A DNA stretch of 64,000 nt from Fischerella muscicola PCC 7414 (GTDB taxonomy: Bacteria; Cyanobacteriota; Cyanobacteriia; Cyanobacteriales; Nostocaceae), in the NCBI RefSeq assembly GCF_000317205.1, contig NZ_AJLK01000125.1:1-64000 (forward strand), in the 5' to 3' direction. Made by a program: the position numbers and the translations under genes. Under the pieces are notes generated by a model. That model did not search any database, was not told the origin of the DNA, and saw nothing but the letters and a program-made list of their open reading frames with translations. Below, one piece after another: positions 8,906-18,194 of this stretch (positions are counted from its first letter, which is position 1; each line of letters starts with the position of its first letter).

Positions 8906-9673
8906 TTAAATTCCAGCCCCATCCAGAAACTCTTGAATAGCCTTATCTCTGAGATTACAAGACAGACCATCTTGTAATTTTTCACCCTCTTTGTTAACGG
9001 GCAATTGATTTACAAAAACCAGAGTTTTGGTGTCAGATTGATTTTGCTGTAGGCTTTGTATTTGTTGTTCTAACAATTCAATTCGGTCTACTAAAGCGCG
9101 AATTACTTCTGCTTCCGAGTCTGGTAAGTTATTGTGTTCCAATGGGGCGACTCGCACTCCAGAACGATAAATAATGCGACCGGGTATACCCACAACAGTG
9201 CAATTAGAAGGTACATCCCTCAAAACAACTGACCCAGCACCAATACGAACGTTGTTACCAATTTGGATATTACCTAATACTTTTGCACCTGCACCAACTA
9301 CAACATTTTCACCCAAAGTCGGGTGGCGTTTACCGCTTTCTTTACCAGTACCACCCAAAGTGACGCCTTGATAAATCAGCGCATAATCTCCCACAATCGC
9401 TGTTTCGCCAATCACTACCCCCATGCCATGATCAATAAATACACTTTTACCAATCACAGCACCGGGGTGAATTTCGATTCCGGTTAAAAACCGAGCAAGA
9501 TGGGAGATCAAGCGGGGGATAAAGGGAATACCAACATGATGCAGCCAATGAGCCAGCCGATGAAATAGCAAAGCTTGTAAACCAGGGTAGCAAAACAATA
9601 CTTCCAACCAGTTACGGGCAGCTGGGTCACGTTCAAATATAATGCGAAAATCAGCAAGGAGTGTAGACAGCAC
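8906..9673 (-). CDS. cysE: Serine O-acetyltransferase CysE
   Basis: Makes O-acetylserine from serine and acetyl-CoA, the first step of cysteine synthesis. The N-terminal helical domain contains [16 protein letters not shown], and the left-handed beta-helix contains hexapeptide repeats with the catalytic motif [13 protein letters not shown] and the loop [14 protein letters not shown] place the start at a GTG (9673) so that the protein begins MLSTLLADF, the usual cyanobacterial start, with GAGGG upstream; a TTG at 9703 would add ten residues. The C-terminal tail of about 75 residues after [11 protein letters not shown] is longer than in E. coli and contains a coiled-coil stretch ([17 protein letters not shown]), usual in cyanobacteria. 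Confidence 0.93.
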   Translation of the reverse strand: MLSTLLADFRIIFERDPAARNWLEVLFCYPGLQALLFHRLAHWLHHVGIPFIPRLISHLARFLTGIEIHPGAVIGKSVFIDHGMGVVIGETAIVGDYALIYQGVTLGGTGKESGKRHPTLGENVVVGAGAKVLGNIQIGNNVRIGAGSVVLRDVPSNCTVVGIPGRIIYRSGVRVAPLEHNNLPDSEAEVIRALVDRIELLEQQIQSLQQNQSDTKTLVFVNQLPVNKEGEKLQDGLSCNLRDKAIQEFLDGAGI

Positions 9674-9724
9674 GCTCAATGTACCCTCTGTTTTGCCAAA
9701 CAAGCTACACTCTATCTTAATATT

Positions 9725-9892
9725 TGTTGGTTGTTGTTTGTTAGTGGTTGGTTGTTGGTTGTTGGTAGTTGGTTGTTGGTGGTTGGTTGCTGGTTGGTGG
9801 TTGTTGGTTGTTGGTTGTTGGTTGTTGGTTGTTGGTTGTTGGTTGTTGGTTGTTGGTGGTTGGTTGTTGGTTGTTGGTTGTTGGTTGTTAGT
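9725..9892. repeat. Long heptanucleotide tandem repeat (TTGTTGG)n
   Basis: About 168 bp made almost entirely of 7-bp units GGTTGTT with a few variants (GGTTGGT, GGTTGCT). Heptanucleotide short tandem repeats are a recognised feature of filamentous cyanobacterial genomes. It lies just upstream of cysE. Open frames on both strands are artefacts of the repeat. Confidence 0.95.
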
Positions 9893-10045
9893 GGTTTTTT
9901 GTCATTTGTCATTTGTTACTATTTATTCTCCCCACACTCCTCACACTCCCAGACGCTTCAAACAGCGCGTCTCTACATTACTCCTCACACTCCCCACACT
10001 CCTCACACTCCCCACACTCCTCACACTCCCCACACTCCCCAATCC

Positions 10046-10534
10046 CTACTCCTCTACAGAAAGCGTATAGTTCTTTTTTACCTGAGAGTTAAAGGTTGCT
10101 ACCCAAACTTTATAAGTTCCTGCTTTCCAGTCTTTGTCGTCGATACTGGCATCTTTACTGTTACCTGTATCATCACCACAGCGAATAGTGTTATTGTCTG
10201 GCCCTTGAATAAGTAGAGTGGTATCGTAGCCGCCACTGTTGACGATTATTTTCAGATGGGGAAAGTTTTTTTTCAAAATTAAGATGTGATCTGGAGTCGG
10301 GTCGGCAAAGCCAATACAGGCATTTTTGTGGCGATCGCGATTGCTAATTGCTGATAGAGAATAAGAACCACCAGTATAACCTGTTACTGTCCCTTGTGCT
10401 GATTCAAAGTTGGGTGATAAAGTAATTTTACCAAAATTAGAAGTATCTGCTGATACAAGTTTGGGAGTTAGAAATGTCAGTGTAGCTAAAATCCAACCCC
10501 CTGTTAAGAGAAGTCGGGGGCAACATTTATCCAT
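10046..10534 (-). CDS. Periplasmic protein with pre-peptidase-like C-terminal fold
   Basis: A 162-residue secreted protein with a signal peptide (basic start, hydrophobic core to about residue 25, cleavage-like VSA-D). The mature segment LIVNSGGYDTTLLIQGPDNNTIRCGDDTG followed by GTYKVWVATF resembles bacterial pre-peptidase C-terminal (PPC) beta-sandwich domains. Two cysteines (near 73 and 119) could form a disulfide. Function unknown. The 3' side abuts CCCCACACTCC low-complexity repeats. Confidence 0.75.
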   Translation of the reverse strand: MDKCCPRLLLTGGWILATLTFLTPKLVSADTSNFGKITLSPNFESAQGTVTGYTGGSYSLSAISNRDRHKNACIGFADPTPDHILILKKNFPHLKIIVNSGGYDTTLLIQGPDNNTIRCGDDTGNSKDASIDDKDWKAGTYKVWVATFNSQVKKNYTLSVEE

Positions 10535-10731
10535 AGAAGCCCTCCAACACAGAAATTATAGTTATATTGTATGCATAATGGTAACAACAATCACCTTGTA
10601 GTCATTTCGGTGCTGTGCCACATTGGAAGGTGACACAAGGGAAGGGAAGGGGGAAGGGGGACAAGGAGGACAAGGGGAAAAGCTAATGACTAATGACCAA
10701 TGACCAATGACAATTGACAAATGACAATTGA

Positions 10732-12405
10732 CTATTTACCTATTTGAAAGAACACGCCACTTTTGAATATTCCTGTGTCGCTACCGTAACTACTAATGGT
10801 GAGCGATCGCAAGTTCTCAAAGATGGGTTTTGCGAGTATTTCTGCTAGTTTGAGAATTGGGAATTGACTTTGTAATATTTCTCGGCTTTTTGCCCAATCT
10901 AGATACACGTAACCTTGGTTTGGTTGGGGAATGGCAGCAATACTATTTTTAAATTGGCGATCGCTAATTAAGGAATAGTTCTTAGTATTGAGAACTTCAT
11001 TCATTGTTTCAAGGTTAGAAGCAAAAATTTCGTAATTTCCTTGGCTAATATGCACTCCGGAAACTTTCGCTTCTATTGTGTATTTTTCTCGCTGTTGAGG
11101 ATCGGCTACTTTTGTGGCTTTTAATTGTGTCCAAGCTGAGATTTTTTGTTTGTCTATATCAAAAGTATTTACTGACAATCCCTTTGAGGATGCGATTTCA
11201 TCTAAACGAGCAATTCCTGCTGGTGTGGTTTCAGTTTTTTCAACTACAAACACAAAATCGGGATTTGCTTGTCCTGGACGGGGTAATAATCCAATAGCGT
11301 ATTCTCCCTGTACCCAGCTAAAAATATCTTCTTTTAAGTTGATGTCTGAATCTGCTTGCACATCTACCACAGGTTTGATTAAGCCAGAAACCACATCTTT
11401 TTCTGAACCGGATATGGCAACTTTGATTTGTTCCCAGACTTGAGTTAAATTGCTGTTCGGTAAACTACTTAAATTTTTGCCAGCGATGGCTAAACCTGCT
11501 GAGGTAGGAATATATTGTAATGCTCCTACAGGCTGAGATAATGGCTCTAGAGGTGGTGCTGTTTCGGCTTGTGCTAGTAAGCTAGTTTCTGCTAGTAATC
11601 CTTTGTTGGTTAGGACTACAGATACTATTTCGCTGTCATAAGTTGCTGGTTCTGGCAGTTTTAAACCTTGCCATTGGGCGATATTAGGAAGATTGAGAAA
11701 CGCTACGGCTAAAGCACCTTTGGGTATTTGTTTGACAGCTTGCTGGTATTGGCTAGAGGTAGTTATATTGAGGTCAGGAGCCTGGACGTTATTAATTGCT
11801 TCTCTTAGTACTTTGGGATCGTTGGCAAACAGGACAAAATCATTACCAACAGCAGCACCAGCCAAAGAAGTTTGGATTTTGGATTTTGGATCTAGTTGTG
11901 GAGAGTCAAAAATCAACTTGATGCCTTCGTATTGTTCTGTAGTTAAGTTTGACCCAGCGATCGCTCGTTTGGAAAATAACAAATCCACAAATTCACGGCT
12001 TTTCTCGGGGTTTTTGGTTGCTAGTGCCATTAGATATCCCGGCTGCTGTCCGTTACTAGGATCGCGATCGATGTCTTGGGTTGTGACAGCTAAGGTAATT
12101 TCATTCTCCAGCCAAGGTTGAATGTCTTGTTTATAATCTATGCTAGTATTGGCTAATAAGCTGGTTTTAAGTTTGGATAGTTCTCCCTCACGTTCCAATG
12201 CTTGTAATTTATCGGGATTTACCAGGATTGATATCATCACTGGTGCTTGTTGAGATACAAAAATTGCCGCACCAGGCTGTTGTGTAGTTCCACTGATTCC
12301 CACAAGTGAATTTGCACCGGATAAGTTACTACAACCAGAGATAGTGATAAATAGCAGCATCATCAAAATAGCTGCTAGAGAACGAAAGAATAAGCCTTGT
12401 TTCAT
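10732..12405 (-). CDS. DUF3352-type lipoprotein
   Basis: A 557-residue exported lipoprotein. The N-terminus has a hydrophobic signal and a lipobox ISGC with Cys at about residue 25. The remainder matches the cyanobacterial DUF3352 family as I know it: FVSQQAPVMISILVNPDKLQALE, then QDIQPWLENEITLAVT, and repeated segments on either side of residue 300. The family has no established function; it is probably periplasmic and membrane-anchored. The gene stands alone between repeat-rich spacers. Confidence 0.85.
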   Translation of the reverse strand: MKQGLFFRSLAAILMMLLFITISGCSNLSGANSLVGISGTTQQPGAAIFVSQQAPVMISILVNPDKLQALEREGELSKLKTSLLANTSIDYKQDIQPWLENEITLAVTTQDIDRDPSNGQQPGYLMALATKNPEKSREFVDLLFSKRAIAGSNLTTEQYEGIKLIFDSPQLDPKSKIQTSLAGAAVGNDFVLFANDPKVLREAINNVQAPDLNITTSSQYQQAVKQIPKGALAVAFLNLPNIAQWQGLKLPEPATYDSEIVSVVLTNKGLLAETSLLAQAETAPPLEPLSQPVGALQYIPTSAGLAIAGKNLSSLPNSNLTQVWEQIKVAISGSEKDVVSGLIKPVVDVQADSDINLKEDIFSWVQGEYAIGLLPRPGQANPDFVFVVEKTETTPAGIARLDEIASSKGLSVNTFDIDKQKISAWTQLKATKVADPQQREKYTIEAKVSGVHISQGNYEIFASNLETMNEVLNTKNYSLISDRQFKNSIAAIPQPNQGYVYLDWAKSREILQSQFPILKLAEILAKPIFENLRSLTISSYGSDTGIFKSGVFFQIGK

Positions 12406-12537
12406 AAATTGCCTATTTTCAGGGACTTCCAGAAATTAAATTATTCCATTTAGAAAATGAAGATGATTGATAGACTCTTTCTCCCCCTGCTCCCCTGCTC
12501 CCCCTAGTGATGGGATATTTATTTACTTGGAAGTCCC

Positions 12538-13119
12538 TTAGAACGGGTTTCCTTTTTCTTTTCTTTGTCGTTGCAATGCTTCTTGGTACCACTCTAATTC
12601 ATCCAAAAATTGACCGACTCTCTTCGTCAAAGCTGCTTCGCGTGAAGTCCCTGCTTCATCCAAAGATTCCCCAATTTTGGAGATGGCAAAAATGCTTGAA
12701 ATAGTAGGCATTCCCATCTCTGACAGAAAAGCGCGTAACTGTATGGCTGCCCGCACTCCTCCAAAGCCACTAACTGAGTAGGAAACAATACCCGCCGGAC
12801 GGAAAAAGTATTCTTCTAGATAGTGATCCATGAGATTGCTCAACCCTGGCTGAATGGAATGGTTATACTCTCCCGCAACAACTACAAAACCGTCTGCTGT
12901 TCGGATATACTCTGCCCATTCTTCCATCTTTGCTGGAGCCTGACCTTGCTCATACTCTTTATACATCCGGTCTAAGATGCTAAAGTCATACTCCTGAGCA
13001 TCCACAAAAATCACCTCATGGTTTCTTTGCTGGAGCTGATTAATCATGAATCTGGCTGCTTTAATTCCCTGGCGATTGCTCCTGTAGGAACCATAAAATA
13101 CTACTGTTTTAAAGCTCAT
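12538..13119 (-). CDS. NADPH-dependent FMN reductase family protein
   Basis: A 193-residue flavodoxin-fold protein. The phosphate-binding loop GSYRSNRQG (residues 10-18) and the segment FVVVAGEYNHSIQPGLSNLMDHY are characteristic of NADPH-dependent FMN reductases and azoreductase/quinone reductase-like enzymes. It would transfer electrons from NAD(P)H to FMN, quinones or azo compounds in the cytoplasm. It is divergent from the MOSC gene across a 97-bp spacer. Substrate not predictable. Confidence 0.9.
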   Translation of the reverse strand: MSFKTVVFYGSYRSNRQGIKAARFMINQLQQRNHEVIFVDAQEYDFSILDRMYKEYEQGQAPAKMEEWAEYIRTADGFVVVAGEYNHSIQPGLSNLMDHYLEEYFFRPAGIVSYSVSGFGGVRAAIQLRAFLSEMGMPTISSIFAISKIGESLDEAGTSREAALTKRVGQFLDELEWYQEALQRQRKEKGNPF

Positions 13120-13216
13120 GATGAGTGATTTTTAACAACTAAATAATTCCAAGTAGCCGCAAGTCGAATTTACCATATACTGGCTGTCAGATGTGTAGTA
13201 CAAAAAGGCAGCAATT

Positions 13217-13858
13217 ATGAAATTGATTTCTGTTTGCGTTGGACTGCCGCGTGAAGTGAGATGGAAAGAAAAGTTTGTGACAACTGGCATTTTTAAGCAG
13301 CCCGTGAATGGACGAGTGATGCTGCACTCACTCAATCTAGACGGAGATCGACAGGCAGATTTGACTGTTCACGGGGGTGTGGAGAAAGCTGTTTACGCTT
13401 ATCCAATGGAGCATTACAGCTATTGGCGGCAGGAGTTACCAGATGAGGATTTGTCTTGGGGTGCATTTGGCGAAAACCTAACGACTGAGGGCTTGTCGGA
13501 AACGTTCGTGAATATCGGGGATCGCTTTCGTATTGGCACGGCTATTGTGATGGTGACGCAACCTCGGTTTCCCTGCTTCAAGCTCAATCTCAAGTTTGGA
13601 CGCGATGATATAGTCAAACGATTTCTTAAGAGTCGGTTGAGTGGTATTTACTTTTCAGTAGTCCAAGAAGGTGAAATTGGTGTAGGGGATGACATTGAAC
13701 TGGTAAGTCGGGATGAAAATAATGTCACAGTTGCCGATATTGTGAAAATTTATGTGCGTGAAGCCGATGACAATTTAGTACGCCGCGCTGTTCAGGTTCC
13801 AGCTTTGGCAGATGGTTTGCGAACTTACTTCCAACAGCAAATTAAACCAGAATATTAA
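13217..13858 (+). CDS. MOSC-domain protein (YiiM-like)
   Basis: A 213-residue MOSC-domain protein. The segments DLTVHGGVEKAVYAYP, FGENLTTEGL and TQPRFPCFKL (with the conserved Cys) are typical of YiiM-type MOSC proteins, which bind molybdenum cofactor and reduce N-hydroxylated compounds. The C-terminal YiiM-like helical extension (VREADDNLVRRAVQVPAL) is present. It starts MKLISVCVGLPRE at an ATG. Its stop overlaps by 4 bp the end of the convergent parB. Confidence 0.9.
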   Translation: MKLISVCVGLPREVRWKEKFVTTGIFKQPVNGRVMLHSLNLDGDRQADLTVHGGVEKAVYAYPMEHYSYWRQELPDEDLSWGAFGENLTTEGLSETFVNIGDRFRIGTAIVMVTQPRFPCFKLNLKFGRDDIVKRFLKSRLSGIYFSVVQEGEIGVGDDIELVSRDENNVTVADIVKIYVREADDNLVRRAVQVPALADGLRTYFQQQIKPEY

Positions 13859-14787
13859 GCTATTGGTTTGTCATCTTCTATCAGTGCGTTTAACTGGGCC
13901 AACAACTTCTCTACCTTCGCTTTTTTCTTTGGGTCATCCCACACTTGCGATTTCTTTAAGCGGCGAAAGGTTTCATCAGCTAGGTCTTTTATTGATGGAG
14001 TCTCTGCTGATTTAGGCTGCTGCTCAATTTCTTTAATCTTGCGCTTGATTTCGCTTAGTGAAAGATTGTAGGCGATCGCATCCTCCAAAAGTTGCTTTCT
14101 GGTATCCTCATCTTGAAGTCGGGCTAATGCTCGTGCTTTGGTATATGCGATTTGTCCAGAGCGGAGTGCTTCTAAAATATCGGTAGGCAGCTTTAATAGG
14201 GGGAGACGATTACTAACAAAGGACTCCCAGCCCATCAGCCCCAATTCCGTGAATATCGCCTTGATTGATTCAGCTTCTGGTTGACTAATAACGTTATTAG
14301 TCATGCGGGAAATGTCGTTAATCATCCGATAAAGCAAGGCTGTGACTTCATCTTGAGTGGATTCTAGCCGCAGTGCCACTAACTGTAAAATGCCTTCTGT
14401 TTCTTCTACTGGGTTGAGGTCTTCTCGTTGGAGATTTTCGACTAGGGCAGTGGTAATGGCTTCTGAGTCAGTTAATTCACGAATGGTGACAGGGACTTCT
14501 ACTAATCCCACAGCTTGGGCTGCCCGATAGCGTCTTTCTCCGGCTACTAATTCATACTGCCCTGGTTGACCCTGTATCGGACGAATGAGCAGGTTTTCCA
14601 AAATGCCATGTGCTTTGACTGATTGGATCAAATGCTCCATTTTAAGCGGGTCAAAGTAGCGCCGTGGCTGCTGGGCGGGAAGAGTAATAGCAGATAATGC
14701 CACCGTTGCTGTTGGCTGCTGTGAGTTACTAGGTGGTTCGGAATCATCAAATACAAAGTCTTTGAGTTCTCGCCTTTTAGCGCTCAT
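13855..14787 (-). CDS. parB: ParB/RepB/Spo0J-family partition protein
   Basis: A 310-residue DNA-segregation protein. The CTP-binding nuclease-like ParB domain has the motifs GERRYRAA (83-90) and ENLQREDLNPVEE, followed by a helix-turn-helix region (SEIKRKIKEIEQQ lies C-terminal to it). The partner ParA gene is immediately upstream with an 11-bp overlap, a classic partition operon. No parS-like cluster of repeats was recognised near it. Since it neighbours a tRNA array and other accessory genes, it may come from a plasmid or plasmid-like element rather than being the chromosomal Par system. Confidence 0.93.
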   Translation of the reverse strand: MSAKRRELKDFVFDDSEPPSNSQQPTATVALSAITLPAQQPRRYFDPLKMEHLIQSVKAHGILENLLIRPIQGQPGQYELVAGERRYRAAQAVGLVEVPVTIRELTDSEAITTALVENLQREDLNPVEETEGILQLVALRLESTQDEVTALLYRMINDISRMTNNVISQPEAESIKAIFTELGLMGWESFVSNRLPLLKLPTDILEALRSGQIAYTKARALARLQDEDTRKQLLEDAIAYNLSLSEIKRKIKEIEQQPKSAETPSIKDLADETFRRLKKSQVWDDPKKKAKVEKLLAQLNALIEDDKPIA

Positions 14788-15409
14788 TTAGCACCTCCAA
14801 GGCTTCTGTAAACAGTGCCTCATAATCTGTGGCAGCTTCGGCGGCGGCTTTACCTGACATTTGAAACACCGTGCATCCTTGACCGGGAGCATCAGCAATG
14901 CACTGTTTTTGGTAAATAGCAGCTTTCATCAAATGAGTTCCCGTGGCACTGAGAGCAACTCTTGCTTCTCTCTCTAACACTGTGCCTTTGGTAGCTCGGC
15001 TTAAAAACAAAGCAGCTTTGGGATAACCAGAACGCAGTTCAGTGGCGTGTTTGATAAACCGTAAAATCTTATGACTACTATGTAAGTCTAACCCAGACGC
15101 TTGGCAGGGAACTAAGGCAAGGTCACAACGAGCCAATATTGCCTTAGTGGTTTCAGATAGGGAACCTGGCCCATCAATGACCAAGGTTGAATATTGGGTG
15201 GCTAATTCAGGAATTTTTTCAAACAAATCTTCTGGGTCTTGGATGACTTGATAAGCCAAATCTAAAGATTTAGTCCAGACGGAACTACTTTGTTGAGCAT
15301 CGGCATCAACCATCAGTGTTTTTTGGCGTTGACTAAGCCAGTACGCCATGTGAACAGCAGCAGTTGATTTGCCTACGCCTCCTTTTTGATTGGTAAAGGC
15401 GACAATCAT
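14777..15409 (-). CDS. parA: ParA-family partition ATPase
   Basis: A 210-residue deviant Walker ATPase: KGGVGKST at residues 9-16, VDADAQQSSS (about 36-45, Walker A'), and VIDGPGS (Walker B region). It is a short ParA without an N-terminal DNA-binding domain, as in type Ib plasmid systems and some cyanobacterial chromosomal relatives. It would drive segregation together with ParB encoded just downstream. The start is a unique ATG. Upstream lies a 430-bp gene-free stretch. Confidence 0.93.
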   Translation of the reverse strand: MIVAFTNQKGGVGKSTAAVHMAYWLSQRQKTLMVDADAQQSSSVWTKSLDLAYQVIQDPEDLFEKIPELATQYSTLVIDGPGSLSETTKAILARCDLALVPCQASGLDLHSSHKILRFIKHATELRSGYPKAALFLSRATKGTVLEREARVALSATGTHLMKAAIYQKQCIADAPGQGCTVFQMSGKAAAEAATDYEALFTEALEVLNER

Positions 15410-15708
15410 GATAATGAATGCTTTTTGTGCTTCTTTTTTATTGCCGCGAGGTCGCCAGCATGGCTATTATCCACCAATTGTCCCGCTTCGTACATTATTT
15501 ATATGGTGAATAACATTTTTTCTTGTTTGCTTGTATAGTTTAAAACTAAATATTATTGAGTGTTTCATTTGCAGAGGGGGTACAAGCGCATACAGGGAAA
15601 GTATTTAGCACTTTTCCGAAATTGCCGGCACCGAAGTGGTAGTAATTATCAGAATGCTCAAGTATAAATAACTTCTATAAATAACAGGGGAATATAGCCC
15701 AACAATTG
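15410..15708. other. Gene-free stretch upstream of an intrinsic terminator
   Basis: No open frame of note on either strand. Because a strong plus-strand terminator follows at 15709-15733 with no plus-strand gene ahead of it, this stretch may encode a small RNA. I see no match to a known RNA family. Confidence 0.4.
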
Positions 15709-15733
15709 CCCGGTCATAATGACTGGGTTTTTT
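15709..15733 (+). terminator. Intrinsic terminator, plus strand, no gene upstream
   Basis: Stem CCCGGTCA / TGACTGGG (8 bp, one G-T pair) with loop TAA, followed by TTTTTT. No gene reads into it on this strand; the nearest coding sequence to the left (parA) is on the other strand. Confidence 0.8.
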
Positions 15734-15759
15734 GGTGGGGTGATCGCACCTTCAAACGC

Positions 15760-15786
15760 AAAAAACCCCGGCGAAACTAACCGAGG
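15760..15786 (-). terminator. Intrinsic terminator of the psb34-like gene
   Basis: On the minus strand: CCTCGG, 9-nt loop, CCGGGG, then six T. It lies about 58 bp after the stop of the gene at 15844-16014. Confidence 0.8.
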
Positions 15787-15843
15787 TCAATGAAAGAAGT
15801 CCGAATGACAATGAGATATACCGTAACTGTTGTCTAAAAAATC

Positions 15844-16014
15844 TTAGCTAACCGCAAAAGCAACCAAGACTAGAGCGGTAACAAACATAGTTGCAATTGC
15901 ACCTTGTATAACGTAGTTACGTTGTTCCCAAATTGCCGGGTATTCAGCGCAGTATACCTGGGGTTGAGTTGCATAGTTATTGAGAACGCCGTCTTCATTA
16001 ATAGTGGTATACAT
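15844..16014 (-). CDS. psb34: Psb34 / ssl1498-family light-harvesting-like protein
   Basis: A 56-residue protein missed by length cut-offs. It starts MYTTINEDGVLNNYA and has the family pattern YPAIWEQRNYVIQGA, then one membrane helix (ATMFVTALVLVAFAV) to the C-terminus. This is the ssl1498 family, called Psb34 in photosystem II work; it binds PSII assembly intermediates at a site related to HLIP/CP47 binding. The usual E-Q-Q-R-R segment is here W-E-Q-R-N. An intrinsic terminator follows at 15760-15786, supporting an independent transcript. Family assignment is from memory of the motif. Confidence 0.8.
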   Translation of the reverse strand: MYTTINEDGVLNNYATQPQVYCAEYPAIWEQRNYVIQGAIATMFVTALVLVAFAVS

Positions 16015-16162
16015 AATGTTTTCCTGTATTTGTTACCTTATGTAAACTAATTTAACAATATTGTTACAAAAAGTCAACAGGACTTGACAAACAATAGTGG
16101 ATGGTTGTAGTCAGAACTGCTTATCTTGGGAATTTTCTTAGAGGATAGTGATTGAGCGAAGT

Positions 16163-16203
16163 ACTGGAGGCGATGAGCTACGCTCCACCGTAGGTGATCG
16201 CTT
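16163..16203. repeat. 41-bp dispersed repeat, copy 1
   Basis: Contains GGCGATGAGCTACGCTCCAC. A second copy in the same orientation lies at 21382-21422 and differs at one base. The two copies enclose the GMC oxidase gene, the tRNA array and the HNH gene. The rest of the 16015-16460 spacer holds no recognisable gene. Confidence 0.9.
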
Positions 16204-16460
16204 CTTTAGATAAAGATGAGACATTGCCAAAATTTAAGCTTTTTTTAGTAAAAAGCCCCCAAAATTTGACTGAAATAAGCACTATTGCTGACTGAGTATT
16301 AATCTGATACTTGTATCAATGATTGTTGTAAATCAATTAAAATTTCTCAAATCAAAAATTTTCGGCGGCGACTACCAAAAATTGCTAAGTCACTGAACTA
16401 ACTACTTAAGATTTACAACGACGCAAACATAGCAGGCAAACAAAAAAGAGGAGATAAAGT

Positions 16461-18035
16461 ATGTCCCAAATGCTAAATCGTCGTCGATTTCTTCAGGCAT
16501 CGGCGGCGGCAGCGGCCAGCGTAGGTGTGTCTGCGCTCCGCACTTCTGCTGCTGGTGTTGACGAGTATGTTGAGGCGATAGTAATTGGTAGTGGTTTTGG
16601 CGGTGCAGTTGCATCATTGCGCCTTGGTCAAGCAGGAATCGCAACAATCGTACTGGAACGAGGACGAAGATGGCAAATTACTGATGCAGGCGATACCTTC
16701 TCTACAACAGATAACCCAGATGGTCGTGCTGCGTGGCTAAGTTCCACTACGGTTTTACCCCCACCAGTTCCAGAAATCCCCATTGATGTATTTACTGGCG
16801 TTCTTGATATTAAGAGAGGTAGTGGTATCAATGTATATCGAGGCGCGGGTGTTGGGGGTGGTTCGCTTGTTTACGGTGCTATCACTTATCAACCAACAGA
16901 AGAACTATTCTATAAAGTTTTTCCACGCACTATTAACTACACCAGACTGGATCGGATTTATTACCCACGGGTGCGTTCCATTCTCAAAGCATCTCCCATC
17001 CCAGACGATATTCTCCAAACTGAATACTACTTAGCAAGCCGCATCCTGATGGAGCAAGCTCGTAAGGCTGGTTTAAATACACGCAAGATTGACGCAGCCA
17101 TTGATTGGGGTATTGTTCGTCAAGAAATTGCGGGTAAAAAGGTTGCTTCCATTATTAATGGTCAAGTGTACTACGGTACAAATAGTGGTGCTAAAAACAG
17201 CTTAGATCGCAACTATCTAAGTATGGCAGAGGCGACTGGGAACGTGGAAATTCGGCCTCTACATATAGTTACTACGATTGGGGAAGCAGATCGTGGGCGT
17301 TATCGAGTTGTTTGCAATCAAATCAACGAGCAAGGAGTTGTACTTGTCCAAAAATCCTTTGTTTGTCGCTATCTATTTTTGGCGGCAGGTTCGATTGGCA
17401 CTACGGAACTATTGCTGCGTGCTAAAACCAATCGTACTTTGCGCCGACTAAATAATCAGTTAGGGAAGTTTTGGGGAACGAATTCCGATTCAAGCACTGC
17501 AATGATTAATGCTGGCCAGACGAATCCCACACCGGGGAATCCAGGTGTAATCGCAGTCGAGCATCTCGACAACCCTATTGCCCCAGTAATACTTGAAGCA
17601 TTTACCGGACTTCCTTTTGTACCACAAGGTATTCTTCCTGTGCTTGGTCAGGGAATTTCTCAGCCAGAGGGCAATCTTACCTACAATAGCGCTACTCAGT
17701 TAGCGGATTTGTTCTGGCCTAACAACTCTGCCGATAGTCAAAGAAATACTCAGGCTCTCCTGTCTACTCTCCAACGGCTCAACCAAGCTAATGGTACAAG
17801 TCTCGCTGCACCGCCTGACTACAGTTTTACAGCACATCCCCTTGGTGGTGCAACAATTGGGAAAGTATGCGACACTCATGGGCAGGTTTTTGGTTATCCT
17901 AATTTGTTTGTTGTTGATGGTTCGCTTATTCCCGGTTCAACAGCCTGCTCTAATCCCTCGCTGACTATTGCAGCTTTAGCAGAACGGAGTATGGATCACT
18001 TTCTCAACCGAATTCCTAGACGTAGAAAAATGTAA
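16461..18035 (+). CDS. Tat-exported GMC oxidoreductase, cholesterol-oxidase type
   Basis: A 524-residue flavoprotein. The N-terminus has a twin-arginine signal (NRRRFLQASAAAAA, residues 6-19), so it is probably exported folded with its FAD through TatC. The FAD-binding motif GSGFGG follows near residue 43, with VLERG closing the first beta-alpha-beta unit. A second FAD segment GAGVGGGSLVYGA is near 130. The C-terminal half has FTAHPLGGATIG and DGSLIPGSTACSNPSLTIAALAER, the pattern of cholesterol-oxidase-like GMC enzymes, with the His-containing catalytic segment. It would oxidise a primary or secondary alcohol, perhaps a sterol or terpenoid; substrate unknown. A strong ribosome-binding site (AGAGGAG) precedes the ATG. 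Confidence 0.9.
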   Translation: MSQMLNRRRFLQASAAAAASVGVSALRTSAAGVDEYVEAIVIGSGFGGAVASLRLGQAGIATIVLERGRRWQITDAGDTFSTTDNPDGRAAWLSSTTVLPPPVPEIPIDVFTGVLDIKRGSGINVYRGAGVGGGSLVYGAITYQPTEELFYKVFPRTINYTRLDRIYYPRVRSILKASPIPDDILQTEYYLASRILMEQARKAGLNTRKIDAAIDWGIVRQEIAGKKVASIINGQVYYGTNSGAKNSLDRNYLSMAEATGNVEIRPLHIVTTIGEADRGRYRVVCNQINEQGVVLVQKSFVCRYLFLAAGSIGTTELLLRAKTNRTLRRLNNQLGKFWGTNSDSSTAMINAGQTNPTPGNPGVIAVEHLDNPIAPVILEAFTGLPFVPQGILPVLGQGISQPEGNLTYNSATQLADLFWPNNSADSQRNTQALLSTLQRLNQANGTSLAAPPDYSFTAHPLGGATIGKVCDTHGQVFGYPNLFVVDGSLIPGSTACSNPSLTIAALAERSMDHFLNRIPRRRKM

Positions 18036-18044
18036 CCTGGCGAT

Positions 18045-18093
18045 CGCAAAAATTATATAAATTAATAAGGCGATGCCTTGTTTAAGACATCGC
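18045..18093 (-). terminator. Possible 3' terminator of the tRNA array
   Basis: On the minus strand a hairpin GCGATGTC / GGCATCGC (18093-18070, 8 bp with one T-G pair) is followed by AT-rich sequence ending in TTTTT. The T-tract is not directly adjacent, so this is only a candidate. Confidence 0.4.
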
Positions 18094-18194
18094 TAACGCA
18101 GCCACAGTGACCGGATCACTTTTCCTCTAAGAAAAATCGTTAGTTAAAAGCCTAAGCGATGCCTACGGCAGCCTAAGCACCTACACAAGGAGAA

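Noticed and set aside
9712-10216. Long open frames on both strands rich in Trp/Val/Leu/Gly or Thr/Asn/Gln/Pro
   Set aside because: They are translations of the TTGTTGG heptanucleotide repeat and neighbouring CCCCACACTCC repeats, not genes.
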